From NCBI GenBank assembly GCA_963837735.1, contig CAWIOM010000014.1, positions 18,505-82,504 on the forward strand: 64,000 nt of DNA, given 5' to 3'. Source of the DNA: VRUE01 sp963837735 (lineage in GTDB: Bacteria; Actinomycetota; Thermoleophilia; Solirubrobacterales; 70-9). This document shows, piece after piece, positions 1 to 7,877 of this stretch (position 1 is its first letter; every line of letters starts with the position of its first letter). Position numbers and translations under genes: made by a program. The notes beneath the pieces were generated by a model, which was not told the DNA's origin, made no database searches, and saw only the letters and a program-made list of their open reading frames with translations.

Positions 1-1
1 G

Positions 2-802
2 CCCGCTCCGCCGCCCCGGCTCCGCGACCGCTACAACGAAGAGGTGCTCCCCGCGCTGGTCAAGCGCTTCAGGTACACGACCCCGATGCAGGCGCCGACG
101 CTGACCAAGATCACCCTCAACATGGGGCTCGGCGAGGCCAAGCAGAACAACAAAATGCTGGAAGCCGCGCAGGAGCAGCTGGCGACGATCGCCGGCCAGC
201 AGCCCAGCGTGCGGCGCGCCCGCAAGTCGATCGCCTCCTTCAAGGTCCGCGAGGGGATGCCGGTCGGCATCTCCGTCACCCTGCGGCGGGCGCGGATGTG
301 GGAGTTCCTCGACCGGCTCTGCTCGATCGCCGTGCCGCGGATCCGCGACTTCCGCGGCCTCAACCCGCGGTCCTTCGACGGCCGCGGCAACTACTCGATG
401 GGAGTCAAGGAGCAGCTGATCTTCCCCGAAATCGACTACGACTCGATCGATGAGGTCCGCGGTCTCGACATCACGATCACGACCACCGCGCAGTCGGATC
501 TCGAGGCCTTCGAGCTGCTGCTCGCACTGGGCATGCCGTTCGCCCAGGACGGCCGGCCCGGGGGCGCCGACGAGGAGAAGGTCGAGGAAGAGGAGGAGGA
601 GAAGCGCAAGGAGGAGGCCCGCGCCAAGGCCGAGGCCGAGGCGGCCGCCCTCGAGCAGCTCAAAGAGGAGAACCCCGACGCTTACGCAAAGCCCGAGCCC
701 GAGCCCGAGGACGGCGAGGACGCCGAGGGCGAGGGTGGCGACGACGGCGGCGACGGGGACGCCGAGAGCAAGCCCGACGAGGAGAGTTCAGACGATGGCT
801 AA
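2..802 (+). CDS. rplE: 50S ribosomal protein L5, 5' partial, with long acidic C-terminal tail
   Basis: L5 binds 5S rRNA in the large subunit. The frame is open from base 2, and the conserved RYNEE segment lies upstream of the GTG at 44, so the true start is before the window. The family core (TLTKITLNMGLGEA near the start, RDFRGLNPRSFDGRGNYSMG in the middle) ends at GMPFAQDG, about nt 550. Roughly 80 further codons follow, dominated by Glu, Asp, Lys, Ala and Gly, first helical-looking (E/K/R/A), then EPEPEDGED-type acidic. Typical L5 is about 180 residues and lacks this. The stop overlaps the rpsN start by 8 bases, implying coupled translation. Confidence 0.96.
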   Translation, partial: PAPPPRLRDRYNEEVLPALVKRFRYTTPMQAPTLTKITLNMGLGEAKQNNKMLEAAQEQLATIAGQQPSVRRARKSIASFKVREGMPVGISVTLRRARMWEFLDRLCSIAVPRIRDFRGLNPRSFDGRGNYSMGVKEQLIFPEIDYDSIDEVRGLDITITTTAQSDLEAFELLLALGMPFAQDGRPGGADEEKVEEEEEEKRKEEARAKAEAEAAALEQLKEENPDAYAKPEPEPEDGEDAEGEGGDDGGDGDAESKPDEESSDDG

Positions 803-980
803 GACTTCCCAGAAGGTCCGCCAGGGCCGCAAACCCAAGTTCAAGACCAGGGGCTACAGCCGCTGCCGCCGTTGCGGCCGGCCGCGAGCCGTCTACCGCA
901 AGTTCGGCCTCTGCCGGATCTGCCTGCGCGAGGCGGCCCACGAGGGCTACGTCCCCGGGATGACCAAGTCGAGCTGGTGA
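795..980 (+). CDS. rpsN: 30S ribosomal protein S14, zinc-binding type Z
   Basis: A 61-residue S14 of the small subunit head. Four cysteines, C24, C27, C40 and C43, form the CxxC...CxxC zinc knuckle of the short type-Z paralogue, as opposed to the about 100-residue zinc-free form. The C-terminal GYVPGMTKSSW is typical. ATG at 795 lies inside the end of rplE in another frame. It sits between L5 and S8, the standard spc-operon position. Confidence 0.97.
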   Translation: MAKTSQKVRQGRKPKFKTRGYSRCRRCGRPRAVYRKFGLCRICLREAAHEGYVPGMTKSSW

Positions 981-987
981 TTGCGAA

Positions 988-1383
988 ATGCTGACTGACC
1001 CGATAGCCGATTACCTGACCCGGATCCGCAACGCGATCGGCTCCGGCCACGACGAGGTGCAGATCCCCGCGTCGCGGCTGAAGCTCGAGATGTCGCGCAT
1101 CCTCAAGGAGCAGGGCTACATCCGCGACTTCAACAAGCAGGCGGCGACCGTCGGCGAGGAGATCAGGATCCGCCTCAAGTACACAGAGGATCGCCGGCCG
1201 GTGATCGCCGGCCTGGAGAGGATCTCCCGCCCCGGCCGCCGCCGCTACGTCGATCACAAGCACGTGCCCCGCGTCGACGGCGGCACGGGCACGGCGATCG
1301 TCAGCACCTCGGTCGGCGTGATGACCGGCCACGAGGCCAAGAAGAAGGGCGTCGGCGGCGAGGTAGTCGCCTACGTGTGGTAG
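988..1383 (+). CDS. rpsH: 30S ribosomal protein S8
   Basis: S8 binds the central domain of 16S rRNA and in many bacteria also represses the spc mRNA. The 131 residues begin MLTDPIADYLTRIRNA and end with the S8 signature STSVGVMTGHEAKKKGVGGE. ATG at 988 is 7 bases after the rpsN stop. Length and ends are normal. Confidence 0.97.
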   Translation: MLTDPIADYLTRIRNAIGSGHDEVQIPASRLKLEMSRILKEQGYIRDFNKQAATVGEEIRIRLKYTEDRRPVIAGLERISRPGRRRYVDHKHVPRVDGGTGTAIVSTSVGVMTGHEAKKKGVGGEVVAYVW

Positions 1384-1388
1384 CTGAG

Positions 1389-1922
1389 ATGAGCCGCATC
1401 GGAAGAAAGCCCATCGAGCTGCCCGAGGCCGTCACGGTCGAGGTCGGCCCCGGCCGCGTCGCGGTCAAGGGCCCGAAGGGGGAGCTCGACCAGCGCCTCT
1501 CGCCCGAGATGAAGATCGAGCACAGCGACGGCACCGTCACCGTCGAGCGGCCGACCGATCGCGGCGAGCACCGCGCCCTGCACGGCCTGACCCGCAGCCT
1601 GATCGCGAACATGGTCGAGGGCGTCACCAACGGCTTCGAGAAGAAACTGGAGATCCAGGGCGTCGGCTACCGCGCCCAGCTCAAGGGCAAGAGCCTGGAG
1701 ATGGCGCTCGGCTACTCGCACCCGGTATCTGTGGAGCCGCCGGAGGGGATCGAGTTCGAGGTCCCGCAGCCGACCGAGGTGATCGTCCGCGGCATCGACA
1801 AGCAGCTCGTCGGCCAGGTCGCCGCCGACATCCGCAAGCGCCGCCCGCCCGAGCCCTACAAGGGCAAGGGAATCCGCTACCGCGGCGAGCACGTCACCCG
1901 CAAGGTCGGGAAGAGGGCATAG
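1389..1922 (+). CDS. rplF: 50S ribosomal protein L6
   Basis: L6 sits near the factor-binding site of the large subunit. The start is set at ATG 1389, giving MSRIGRKPIELPE, the usual L6 N-terminus; an in-frame GTG at 1377 would add four residues that overlap rpsH. The duplicated L6 fold is visible, with IQGVGYRAQLKGKSLEMALGYSHPV in the second half and the RRPPEPYKGKGIRY signature near the C-terminus. 177 residues, normal length. Confidence 0.96.
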   Translation: MSRIGRKPIELPEAVTVEVGPGRVAVKGPKGELDQRLSPEMKIEHSDGTVTVERPTDRGEHRALHGLTRSLIANMVEGVTNGFEKKLEIQGVGYRAQLKGKSLEMALGYSHPVSVEPPEGIEFEVPQPTEVIVRGIDKQLVGQVAADIRKRRPPEPYKGKGIRYRGEHVTRKVGKRA

Positions 1923-1924
1923 CG

Positions 1925-2278
1925 ATGACCGTCGTCACCAAGCGCCAGGCTCGACTGCGCCGCCGCCGCCGTGTCCGCGCCCGCATCGTCGGGACGGCCG
2001 AGCGCCCGCGGCTCTCGGTCTACCGCTCGAACCGCGGAGTCTTCGCCCAGCTGATCGACGACGGCAAGGGCCATACGGTCGCCGCGGTCAACTGGATCGA
2101 GCCGGAGCTACGCAAGCTGACCGCGAGCGATCAAGCCAAGAAGGCCGGCGAACTGCTGGCCGAGCGCGGCAAGGCCGCGGGGATCGAGAGCTGCGTCTTC
2201 GACCGCGGCGGCTACCGGTACCACGGCAGGGTCAAGGCCCTCGCCGAAGGCGCCCGCGAGGGAGGCTTGACGTTCTAA
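1925..2278 (+). CDS. rplR: 50S ribosomal protein L18
   Basis: L18 is a 5S rRNA-binding protein. The 117 residues contain the basic N-terminus (RQARLRRRRRVRARI), RPRLSVYRSNR, and the C-terminal FDRGGYRYHGRVKALAEGAREGGLTF typical of bacterial L18. It starts 3 bases after the rplF stop in the same operon. Confidence 0.96.
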   Translation: MTVVTKRQARLRRRRRVRARIVGTAERPRLSVYRSNRGVFAQLIDDGKGHTVAAVNWIEPELRKLTASDQAKKAGELLAERGKAAGIESCVFDRGGYRYHGRVKALAEGAREGGLTF

Positions 2279-2300
2279 CCGCTACGGTGAGCGACTCGTT

Positions 2301-3186
2301 ATGAAGGGCATGGACATGACAAACGTGGAGACGGTGAGCCCCAGGGGCCTCGATCTCCAGGAGCGCGTGATCGAGATCAACCGCGTCGCCAAGGTGGTCA
2401 AGGGCGGTCGCCGCTTCTCGTTCACGGCGCTGGTCGCCGTCGGCGACGAGGAGGGCGTCGTCGGGATCGGCTACGGCAAGGCCCGCGAGGTGCCGCTGGC
2501 GATCCAGAAGGGGGTCGAGAACGCCCGCAAGAACCTGATCCGAGTGCCCAAATACGGGCAGACCCTGACCCACAAGATCATCGGCCGCTACGGGGCCGGC
2601 CACGTCGTCCTGCGCCCGGCGAGCCCCGGTACGGGAGTGATCGCCGGCGGCGGTGTCCGCGCCGTGCTCGAGCTCGGCGGTGTCCGCGACGTGCTCACAA
2701 AGTCGATCGGCACCCAGAACCCGATCAACCTCGTCAAGGCGACGATGGACGGCCTGATCCGCCTGCGGCGCCCCGAGGAGGTCGCCGAGCTGCGCGGGCT
2801 GACCGTGTCCCAGGTACTCGGGGTCGAGAAGTCGAACGGAACAACTGCTGAGGGTTCAGACCTCTCTGCCGCGGGTCCTGACGCGGCCTCCGAGGGGCCT
2901 GCGGGCGGCGGCTCCGCCGCCGTTCTCGACCCCTCGAAGTCCACGCCACCCGCGGACGAGGCGTCTGAAACAACAGCTGAGGCTCCGGCCGAGTCGTCGG
3001 AGGCCCCGGCGGCTGAGCCGGCCGATGCCGCGAAAGCTGCTGAGCTCCGGCCGAGGAGGCGAGAGCCTCCGGCCGAGGAGCCGGCTGGGCAGCCGAAAGC
3101 TGAGGAGGCTCCGGCGGTTGAGGCAGCCGAAAGCCGAGGAGGCCAAGGTCGAGGAGGCTCCGGCCGCCGAGGAGGACAAGTCGTGA
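2301..3186 (+). CDS. rpsE: 30S ribosomal protein S5 with long Ala/Glu/Pro tail; frame break in the tail
   Basis: S5 takes part in decoding fidelity in the small subunit. The core (about residues 10-178) shows VIEINRVAKVVKGGRRFSFTALV, GYGKAREVPLAIQKG and the glycine loop GVIAGGGVRAVLELGG. A low-complexity tail of more than 110 codons follows. As printed the frame runs straight into L30 (stop at 3360-3362). In the next frame the last stretch reads AEEAKVEEAPAAEEDKS and stops at TGA 3184-3186, overlapping the L30 start. The same tail motif (cagccgaaagc) occurs in two frames near 3090 and 3126, so a one-base break near 3115-3130 is likely, possibly also at 3045-3075. ATG 2316, with AAGGG 8 bases upstream, is an alternative start. 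Confidence 0.88.
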
Positions 3187-3362
3187 GCGCGGTGACCATC
3201 AAACAGGTCCGCTCCGCCAATGGCTCCAACCCGAACCAGAAAGGCACCCTGAAGGCGCTCGGCCTGGGCCGGATCGGCAAGACCGTCGAGCGCAAGGACT
3301 CCCCTCAGCTCCAGGGCCAGATCAACGTCGTCTCCCATCTGGTCGAGGTCGACGGTGGCTGA
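3183..3362 (+). CDS. rpmD: 50S ribosomal protein L30
   Basis: L30 is a small large-subunit protein. The 59 residues (MSAVTIKQVRSANGSNPNQK..., then TLKALGLGRIGKTVERKDSP and a C-terminal NVVSHLVEVDGG) match the family in length and sequence. GTG at 3183 has a strong Shine-Dalgarno (AGGAGG at 3170-3175, spacing 7), evidence for independent initiation even though the printed frame is continuous with rpsE. It overlaps the rplO start. Confidence 0.9.
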   Translation: MSAVTIKQVRSANGSNPNQKGTLKALGLGRIGKTVERKDSPQLQGQINVVSHLVEVDGG

Positions 3363-3891
3363 GAAAGCCAAGGACAAAGAGGCGAAAGCCAAAGAGGAGG
3401 CTCCGAGCGAGCGCTCGCTGGAGATCGGGCTGCACAACATCCGCCCGAAGCCCGGATCGCGCCGCCCGCGAAAGCGCATCGGCCGCGGCGAGGGCAGCCG
3501 AGGCAAGACCTCCGGCCGCGGCCACAAGGGCTACGGCTCGCGCTCCGGCGCGAAGAAGAAGGCCGGCTACGAGGGCGGGCAGAACCCGATCCATATGCGG
3601 ATGCGAAAGCTCCGCGGCCCGCACAAAAAGACCTCGATGCCGTTCGAGAACTTCCGCACCAAGACCCAGCCGGTCAATCTCTCCGACCTCGAGGACCGCT
3701 TCGACGCGGGCGCCGAGGTCAACCTGGAGACGCTCAGGGAGAAGGGGCTGGCAAAGCGCTCGGAGCCCGTCAAGATCCTCGCCCGCGGCGACATCTCCAA
3801 GAAACTGGAGGTCCACGCCCACGGGTTCAGCGCCGCCGCCAGGGAGAAGATCGAGGCCGCGGGCGGTTCCTGCCACACTCTGGAGCGCTGA
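3355..3891 (+). CDS. rplO: 50S ribosomal protein L15 with charged N-terminal extension
   Basis: L15 is an assembly protein of the large subunit. The core begins at LEIGLHNIRPKPGSRRPRKR and shows the RGEGSRGKTSGRGHKG and GYEGGQNPIHMRMRKL signatures. About 20 residues rich in Lys, Glu and Ala precede it, longer than usual and similar in style to the L5 and S5 tails. The GTG at 3355 overlaps rpmD by 8 bases. The stop overlaps the secY ATG (TGATG). Confidence 0.95.
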   Translation: MAEKAKDKEAKAKEEAPSERSLEIGLHNIRPKPGSRRPRKRIGRGEGSRGKTSGRGHKGYGSRSGAKKKAGYEGGQNPIHMRMRKLRGPHKKTSMPFENFRTKTQPVNLSDLEDRFDAGAEVNLETLREKGLAKRSEPVKILARGDISKKLEVHAHGFSAAAREKIEAAGGSCHTLER

Positions 3892-5165
3892 TGCTCAGAA
3901 CCATTGCGAACGCCTTCAGCGTCGCCGACATTCGCAAGAAACTCGCCTTCACCGCGGCGATGCTGCTGCTCTACCGGCTGGGCGCCTACATCCCGGCGCC
4001 GGGAGTCGACATCAACGCCGTCAAGGAACTGCAGAGCAACTTCGGCGGCTCCAACATCCTCGGCTTCCTCAACCTCTTCTCCGGCGGAAGCCTGTCGCGG
4101 CTCTCGCTCTTCGCGCTGGGAATCATGCCCTACATCACCGCTTCGATCATCCTGCAGCTGCTCACGGTCGTCGTCCCCTCTTTGGAGAAGCTGCAGAAAG
4201 AAGGCGAGGTCGGGCAGCAGAAGATCACCCAGTACACGCGCTACCTGACCGTCGGCCTGGCCTTCGGCCAGTCCTTCGGCTACGTCCTCCTCTTCCGCTC
4301 CTTCGGCTCCGAAAACGGCGGCACCAACGTTCTCGGCAGCCTCACCGGCGCGAGGGTGTTCCTGATCGTGATCGCGCTGACGGCCGGCTGCACCCTGCTC
4401 ATGTGGCTCGGCGAGCTGATCACCCAGCGCGGAATCGGCAACGGGATCTCGCTGATGATCTTCGCGTCGATCGTCTCCTCCCTGCCCGGCGGGATCGAAG
4501 CCTGGTGGACCAACCCCGATCAGGTCTTCGTCGTGATGATGCCGTTCGTGGCGCTGGCGGTGATCGTCGCGATCGTCTTCGTCCAGGAGGGCCAGCGACG
4601 GATCCCGGTTCAGTACGCGAAACGCATGGTCGGCCGCAAAATGACCTCGGGGGGGTCCACCTACCTGCCGCTGCGGGTCAACATGGCGGGGGTGATCCCG
4701 GTCATCTTCGCCGCCTCGATCATGGCCTTCCCGCCGACCATCGGGCAGCTCCTCAACACGCCGGCCGCCCTCGACTTCGCGGCCTTCTTCAGCCCCAACA
4801 GCTGGCCCTACGTGGTGGGTGAGGTCTTCTTCATCATCATCTTCACCTACTTCTACACCGCGGTCACCTTCAACCCCGTGGACCAGGCGGACAACCTGAA
4901 GAAATACGGCGGCTTCATCCCCGGGGTCCGGCCCGGGCGGCCGACCGCCGAATACCTCGACCGGATCCTCTCGCGCCTGACATTTCCGGGCGCCCTCTAT
5001 CTGGGCGCGGTCGCGGCGCTGCCGACGATCCTGATCAGCCAGACCTCGGCCAACTTCTTCTTCGGCGGCACCTCGATCCTGATCGTGATCGGCGTGGCAT
5101 TGGACACGGTGAAGCAGCTCGAGGCGCAGCTGATGATGCGCAACTACGAGGGCTTCCTGAAATAG
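3891..5165 (+). CDS. secY: Protein translocase channel subunit SecY
   Basis: SecY forms the Sec protein-conducting channel in the cytoplasmic membrane. The 424 residues start with MLRTIANAFSVADIRKKLAF and carry RLGAYIPAPGVD, the FSGGSLSRLSLFALGIMPYI region, LWGEL-like GELITQRGIGNGISL, and PVQYAKRMVGRK of the cytosolic C5 loop; about ten hydrophobic segments can be counted. It begins on the rplO stop, as usual for the spc operon, and is followed by adk and map. Confidence 0.97.
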   Translation: MLRTIANAFSVADIRKKLAFTAAMLLLYRLGAYIPAPGVDINAVKELQSNFGGSNILGFLNLFSGGSLSRLSLFALGIMPYITASIILQLLTVVVPSLEKLQKEGEVGQQKITQYTRYLTVGLAFGQSFGYVLLFRSFGSENGGTNVLGSLTGARVFLIVIALTAGCTLLMWLGELITQRGIGNGISLMIFASIVSSLPGGIEAWWTNPDQVFVVMMPFVALAVIVAIVFVQEGQRRIPVQYAKRMVGRKMTSGGSTYLPLRVNMAGVIPVIFAASIMAFPPTIGQLLNTPAALDFAAFFSPNSWPYVVGEVFFIIIFTYFYTAVTFNPVDQADNLKKYGGFIPGVRPGRPTAEYLDRILSRLTFPGALYLGAVAALPTILISQTSANFFFGGTSILIVIGVALDTVKQLEAQLMMRNYEGFLK

Positions 5166-5172
5166 TCCGCCG

Positions 5173-5854
5173 ATGCCCGAGCTCAATCTCGTCCTCCTAG
5201 GCCCTCCCGGCAGCGGCAAGGGAACCCAGGGGGAGCGCCTCCAGGAAGACCTGCGCCTTCCCTACTACGCGACCGGCGACATCCTCCGTGCCGCGGTCCG
5301 CGACGAAGACGGAGCTGGGGCGCACCGCGAAGGAGTACATGGATCGCGGCGACCTGGTGCCCGACGGGGTGATCGTCGGCGTGATCGCCGAGCGGATCGA
5401 CTCCAGCGAGGCGGCCGACGGCTTCATCCTCGACGGGTTTCCGCGCACCGAGCCGCAGGCCGAGGCGCTGGCGTCCCGCCTCGCCGAGCTGCATCGCGGC
5501 CTGACCGCCGTGCTGCTGATCGACGTCGATGACGAGGAGGTCGTGCGCAGGCTGGGCGGCCGTCGCACCTGCGAGGAGAACGGCCACGTCTTCCACGTCG
5601 AGTTCAACCCGCCCGAGGTGGAGGGAGTCTGTGACCTCGACGGCAGCCCGCTGGTCGTCCGCGACGACGACAAGCCGGAGGTGATCCGCCACCGGCTCGA
5701 CCAGTACCACGCGAAGACGGAGCCGCTGGTCGACTTCTACGACGGCCAGAGCCTGCTGCGCCGCATCGACGGCGCCTCGTCTCCGGAGGCGGTCGGCGAG
5801 GAGGTCGAGCGGACCCTGGCGACGCTGAGGCTCGAAGCCGACGAGGCGATCTGA
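5173..5854 (+). CDS. adk: Adenylate kinase (one-base frame break near 5303)
   Basis: Converts AMP + ATP to 2 ADP. The N-terminus holds the P-loop GPPGSGKGTQ and YYATGDILRAAVRDE. The rest (TELGRTAKEYMDRGDLVPDGVIV, ILDGFPRTEPQAEAL, the LID and a C-terminal helix) continues one frame later; removing one base in gacgaagacgg at about 5300-5305 gives a 226-residue protein of normal length. The LID has C-E-E-N and C-D-L-D, that is two Cys, one Asp and one Asn in the positions of the four zinc ligands of Gram-positive enzymes. Because the gene is essential, the break is probably a sequence error. Confidence 0.93.
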
Positions 5855-5879
5855 CGATTCAGGCCCTGGCGCGTACCGG

Positions 5880-6638
5880 ATGATCGTTCCGAAGACCCCC
5901 GAGCAACTCGACAGGATGGCGGCCGCCGGCGCGATCCTCAGCCGCTGCCTGCACATGGTCGCCGCGAGCGCCCGGCCGGGGGTGACGACGAAGGAGCTCG
6001 ACCAGGCGGCGGAGAAGTTCATCCGCTCCCAGGATGCGGTGCCGGCCTTCAAGGGCTACCGGGGATTCCCCGGCTCGATCTGCGCCTCGCCCAACTCGAT
6101 GGTCGTCCACGGCATCCCGGGCCCGTATGAGTGCCAGCGCGGCGACGTGCTCTCGATCGACGTCGGTGTGATCAAGGACGGCTGGGTGGCGGACGCGGCG
6201 ATGACCGTCCCGATCGGCCCGATCTCCGAGCCGGCGACCGAGCTTCTCGAGGTGACCAAGGCCTCGCTCTTCGCCGGAGCCGAGCAGATGCGCCCCGGCA
6301 ACCACCTCGGCGACGTCTCAGCGGCCATTCAGCGCTCGGTCGAGGCCGAGGGGCTCTCGATAATCCGCACCCTCGTGGGCCACGGGATCGGGCGGGAGAT
6401 GCACGAAGACCCACAGGTTCCGAACTTCGGCGAGCCGGGCAAGGGGCCGGTGCTCGAGGAGGGCACCGTGCTGGCCATAGAGCCGATGGTCAACTCGGGC
6501 GGCCCGCTGGTCGAGATGGGCGACGACGGCTGGGCCGTCTACTCCAAGGACGGCTCGCTGGCGGCCCACTTCGAGTTCACGATCGCCGTCACCGCGGACG
6601 GGCCGCGAATCCTCACTCCCTGGCACGAGAAGGACTGA
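5880..6638 (+). CDS. map: Methionine aminopeptidase, type I
   Basis: Removes the initiator methionine from nascent proteins. The 252 residues show the pita-bread fold ligands: Asp in LSIDVGV and VADAAMT, His in GHGIGREMHEDP, Glu in AIEPMV and HFEFTIAV. There is no N-terminal SH3-like zinc extension. It lies 25 bases after adk, as in other actinobacteria; its stop overlaps the next start (TGATG). Confidence 0.95.
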   Translation: MIVPKTPEQLDRMAAAGAILSRCLHMVAASARPGVTTKELDQAAEKFIRSQDAVPAFKGYRGFPGSICASPNSMVVHGIPGPYECQRGDVLSIDVGVIKDGWVADAAMTVPIGPISEPATELLEVTKASLFAGAEQMRPGNHLGDVSAAIQRSVEAEGLSIIRTLVGHGIGREMHEDPQVPNFGEPGKGPVLEEGTVLAIEPMVNSGGPLVEMGDDGWAVYSKDGSLAAHFEFTIAVTADGPRILTPWHEKD

Positions 6639-7342
6639 TGCCCGTGCCCGCGGACCAGGTGTTCGAGCCCGGGGACCAGCGGATCTGGACCACGGTCGAC
6701 GATTACGTCTCCGGCCTTCTTTCGCCCCACGACGAGGCCCTGGACCAGGCGATCGCCGGCGCCGTCGAGGCGGGGCTGCCGGCGATCCAGGTCTCCCCGC
6801 CGCAGGGCAAGCTGCTCGCCCTTCTGGCCCGCTCGATCGGCGCCCAGCACGGCGCTGGAGTTCGGCACCCTCGGCGGCTACAGCACGATCTGGCTGGCCC
6901 GGGCGCTCGGCGCCGAGGGGCGGTTGATAACGCTCGAGGCCGAGCCCGCGTACGCCGAGGTCGCCCGCGCGAACGTCGACAGGGCCGGGGTCGGGGAGCG
7001 GGTCGAGATCCGCGTCGGGCCAGCCCTGGAGACGCTGCCGGGCCTGGGGGAGGAGGGCGCCGGCCCTTTCGACCTGGTCTTCATCGATGCCGACAAGGCC
7101 AACACCCCCGCCTACTTCACATGGTCGCTCGAGCGCACCCGCCCCGGGGGGCTGATCGTCGCCGACAACGTCGTCCGCGGCGGCGCTCACTGGTCGACGA
7201 GTCGGACACGGACCCGGCGATCGTCGCCCAGCGCCGTTTCCACGAGATGCTTGCCGCCGAGCCTCGCGTCGAGGCGACGACGATCCAGACGGTGGGCGGC
7301 AAGGGCTACGACGGCTTCGCCATCGCCCTGGTCAAGGGTTAG
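6638..7342 (+). CDS. SAM-dependent O-methyltransferase, caffeoyl-CoA family (two frame breaks)
   Basis: Probable small-molecule O-methyltransferase with a class I Rossmann fold. Three frames are needed: MPVPADQVFEPGDQRIW...ARSIGAQ, then ALEFGTLGGYSTIWLARALG (SAM-binding motif I) through FDLVFIDADKANTPAYF and IVADNVVRGG, then VDESDTDPAIVAQRRFHEML to the end (VGGKGYDGFAIALVKG). Breaks are near 6852 (one base added) and 7187 (one lost); corrected length is 234 residues, normal for the family. It occupies the position downstream of map where infA is commonly found. The substrate cannot be inferred. Confidence 0.82.
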   Translation: MPVPADQVFEPGDQRIWTTVDDYVSGLLSPHDEALDQAIAGAVEAGLPAIQVSPPQGKLLALLARSIGAQHGAGVRHPRRLQHDLAGPGARRRGAVDNARGRARVRRGRPRERRQGRGRGAGRDPRRASPGDAAGPGGGGRRPFRPGLHRCRQGQHPRLLHMVARAHPPRGADRRRQRRPRRRSLVDESDTDPAIVAQRRFHEMLAAEPRVEATTIQTVGGKGYDGFAIALVKG

Positions 7343-7377
7343 ATCGAGCATGGTTAGAGGCGGTCGGCCGGCTCCTC

Positions 7378-7465
7378 CGGGGGAATTGAGCACCCGCCTG
7401 CGGCAAGGTGCAATGAGGAGCGCGGCTTTGCCGCGCCCAGGGTCAGAGCACAGGACATTCCCCCG
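7378..7465 (-). repeat. Structured repeat, copy A (inverted relative to copy B)
   Basis: Outer arms CGGGGGAAT (7378-7386) and ATTCCCCCG (7457-7465) enclose two hairpins: GCACC/GGTGC (7390-7394 with 7407-7411, inner GCC-TGC-GGC) and GCGCGGC-TTT-GCCGCGC (7420-7436). Read on the minus strand, it aligns with 7648-7733: both have GGAATGTCCTGT at one end, a GCGCGGC/GCCGCGC hairpin, then TTGCACC..GCC...GGC..GGTGCTCAATT at the other. Part of a 535-base gap (7343-7877) without a convincing gene. Confidence 0.8.
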
Positions 7466-7610
7466 AGAACTCGAGGGCGGCCACCGCCCAAGCGCCTGCA
7501 GGAGCGACCGGTGACCAGGGCGATGGCGAACTGTCGAAGAGCTGGTCGGGACGTTCCGCGGCTATCGAATCGGCGTGTTCGGGACCCCGCAGCTGTGACC
7601 AGCGTGCTTA

Positions 7611-7778
7611 GGGGCGTGTCGGGTGGCGGGGGTGGGTCGGTGCTCGGAGGAATGTCCTGTTGAAGATTCCCGCGCGGCGAAGCCGCGCACCTGGTTGCAC
7701 CGTGCCACAGGCACGGTGCTCAATTTCTCCGAGCACCGACCCAGCCCCGCCCACCAGTCACACCTCGAAACACGCCCC
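7611..7778 (+). repeat. Structured repeat, copy B, inside long nested inverted arms upstream of rpmJ
   Basis: Core copy at 7648-7733, with hairpins GCGCGGC-GAA-GCCGCGC (7672-7688) and CACCGTGCC-ACA-GGCACGGTG (7698-7718). It is enclosed by a perfect 16-base arm pair GGGTCGGTGCTCGGAG (7634-7649) and its complement (7727-7742), which extends outward to about 25 bases with one mismatch (7625 to 7751), and further out by GGGGCGTGT (7611-7619) with ACACGCCCC (7770-7778). The whole can fold as a cloverleaf ending 100 bases before rpmJ. It may be a dispersed element or a leader structure of the alpha operon. Confidence 0.8.
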
Positions 7779-7877
7779 CTGCTATCTTTCCCGGTCGGCC
7801 CACAGGCCGGTGAGTCATGCCTGCCGCCCGATTCCTGGGGTGCGCGGGAGTCCTGTAGTCGATACGAATCCGGAGCG

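Noticed and set aside
3567..5219. 550-codon minus-strand frame opposite rplO and secY
   Set aside because: Composition is Asp/Glu/Arg-rich and shadow-like, and the plus strand carries well-conserved rplO and secY.
7343..7877. Short frames in the gap before rpmJ, including a 122-codon frame ending as rpmJ
   Set aside because: They run through hairpins with odd composition; only the last 37 codons are L36.
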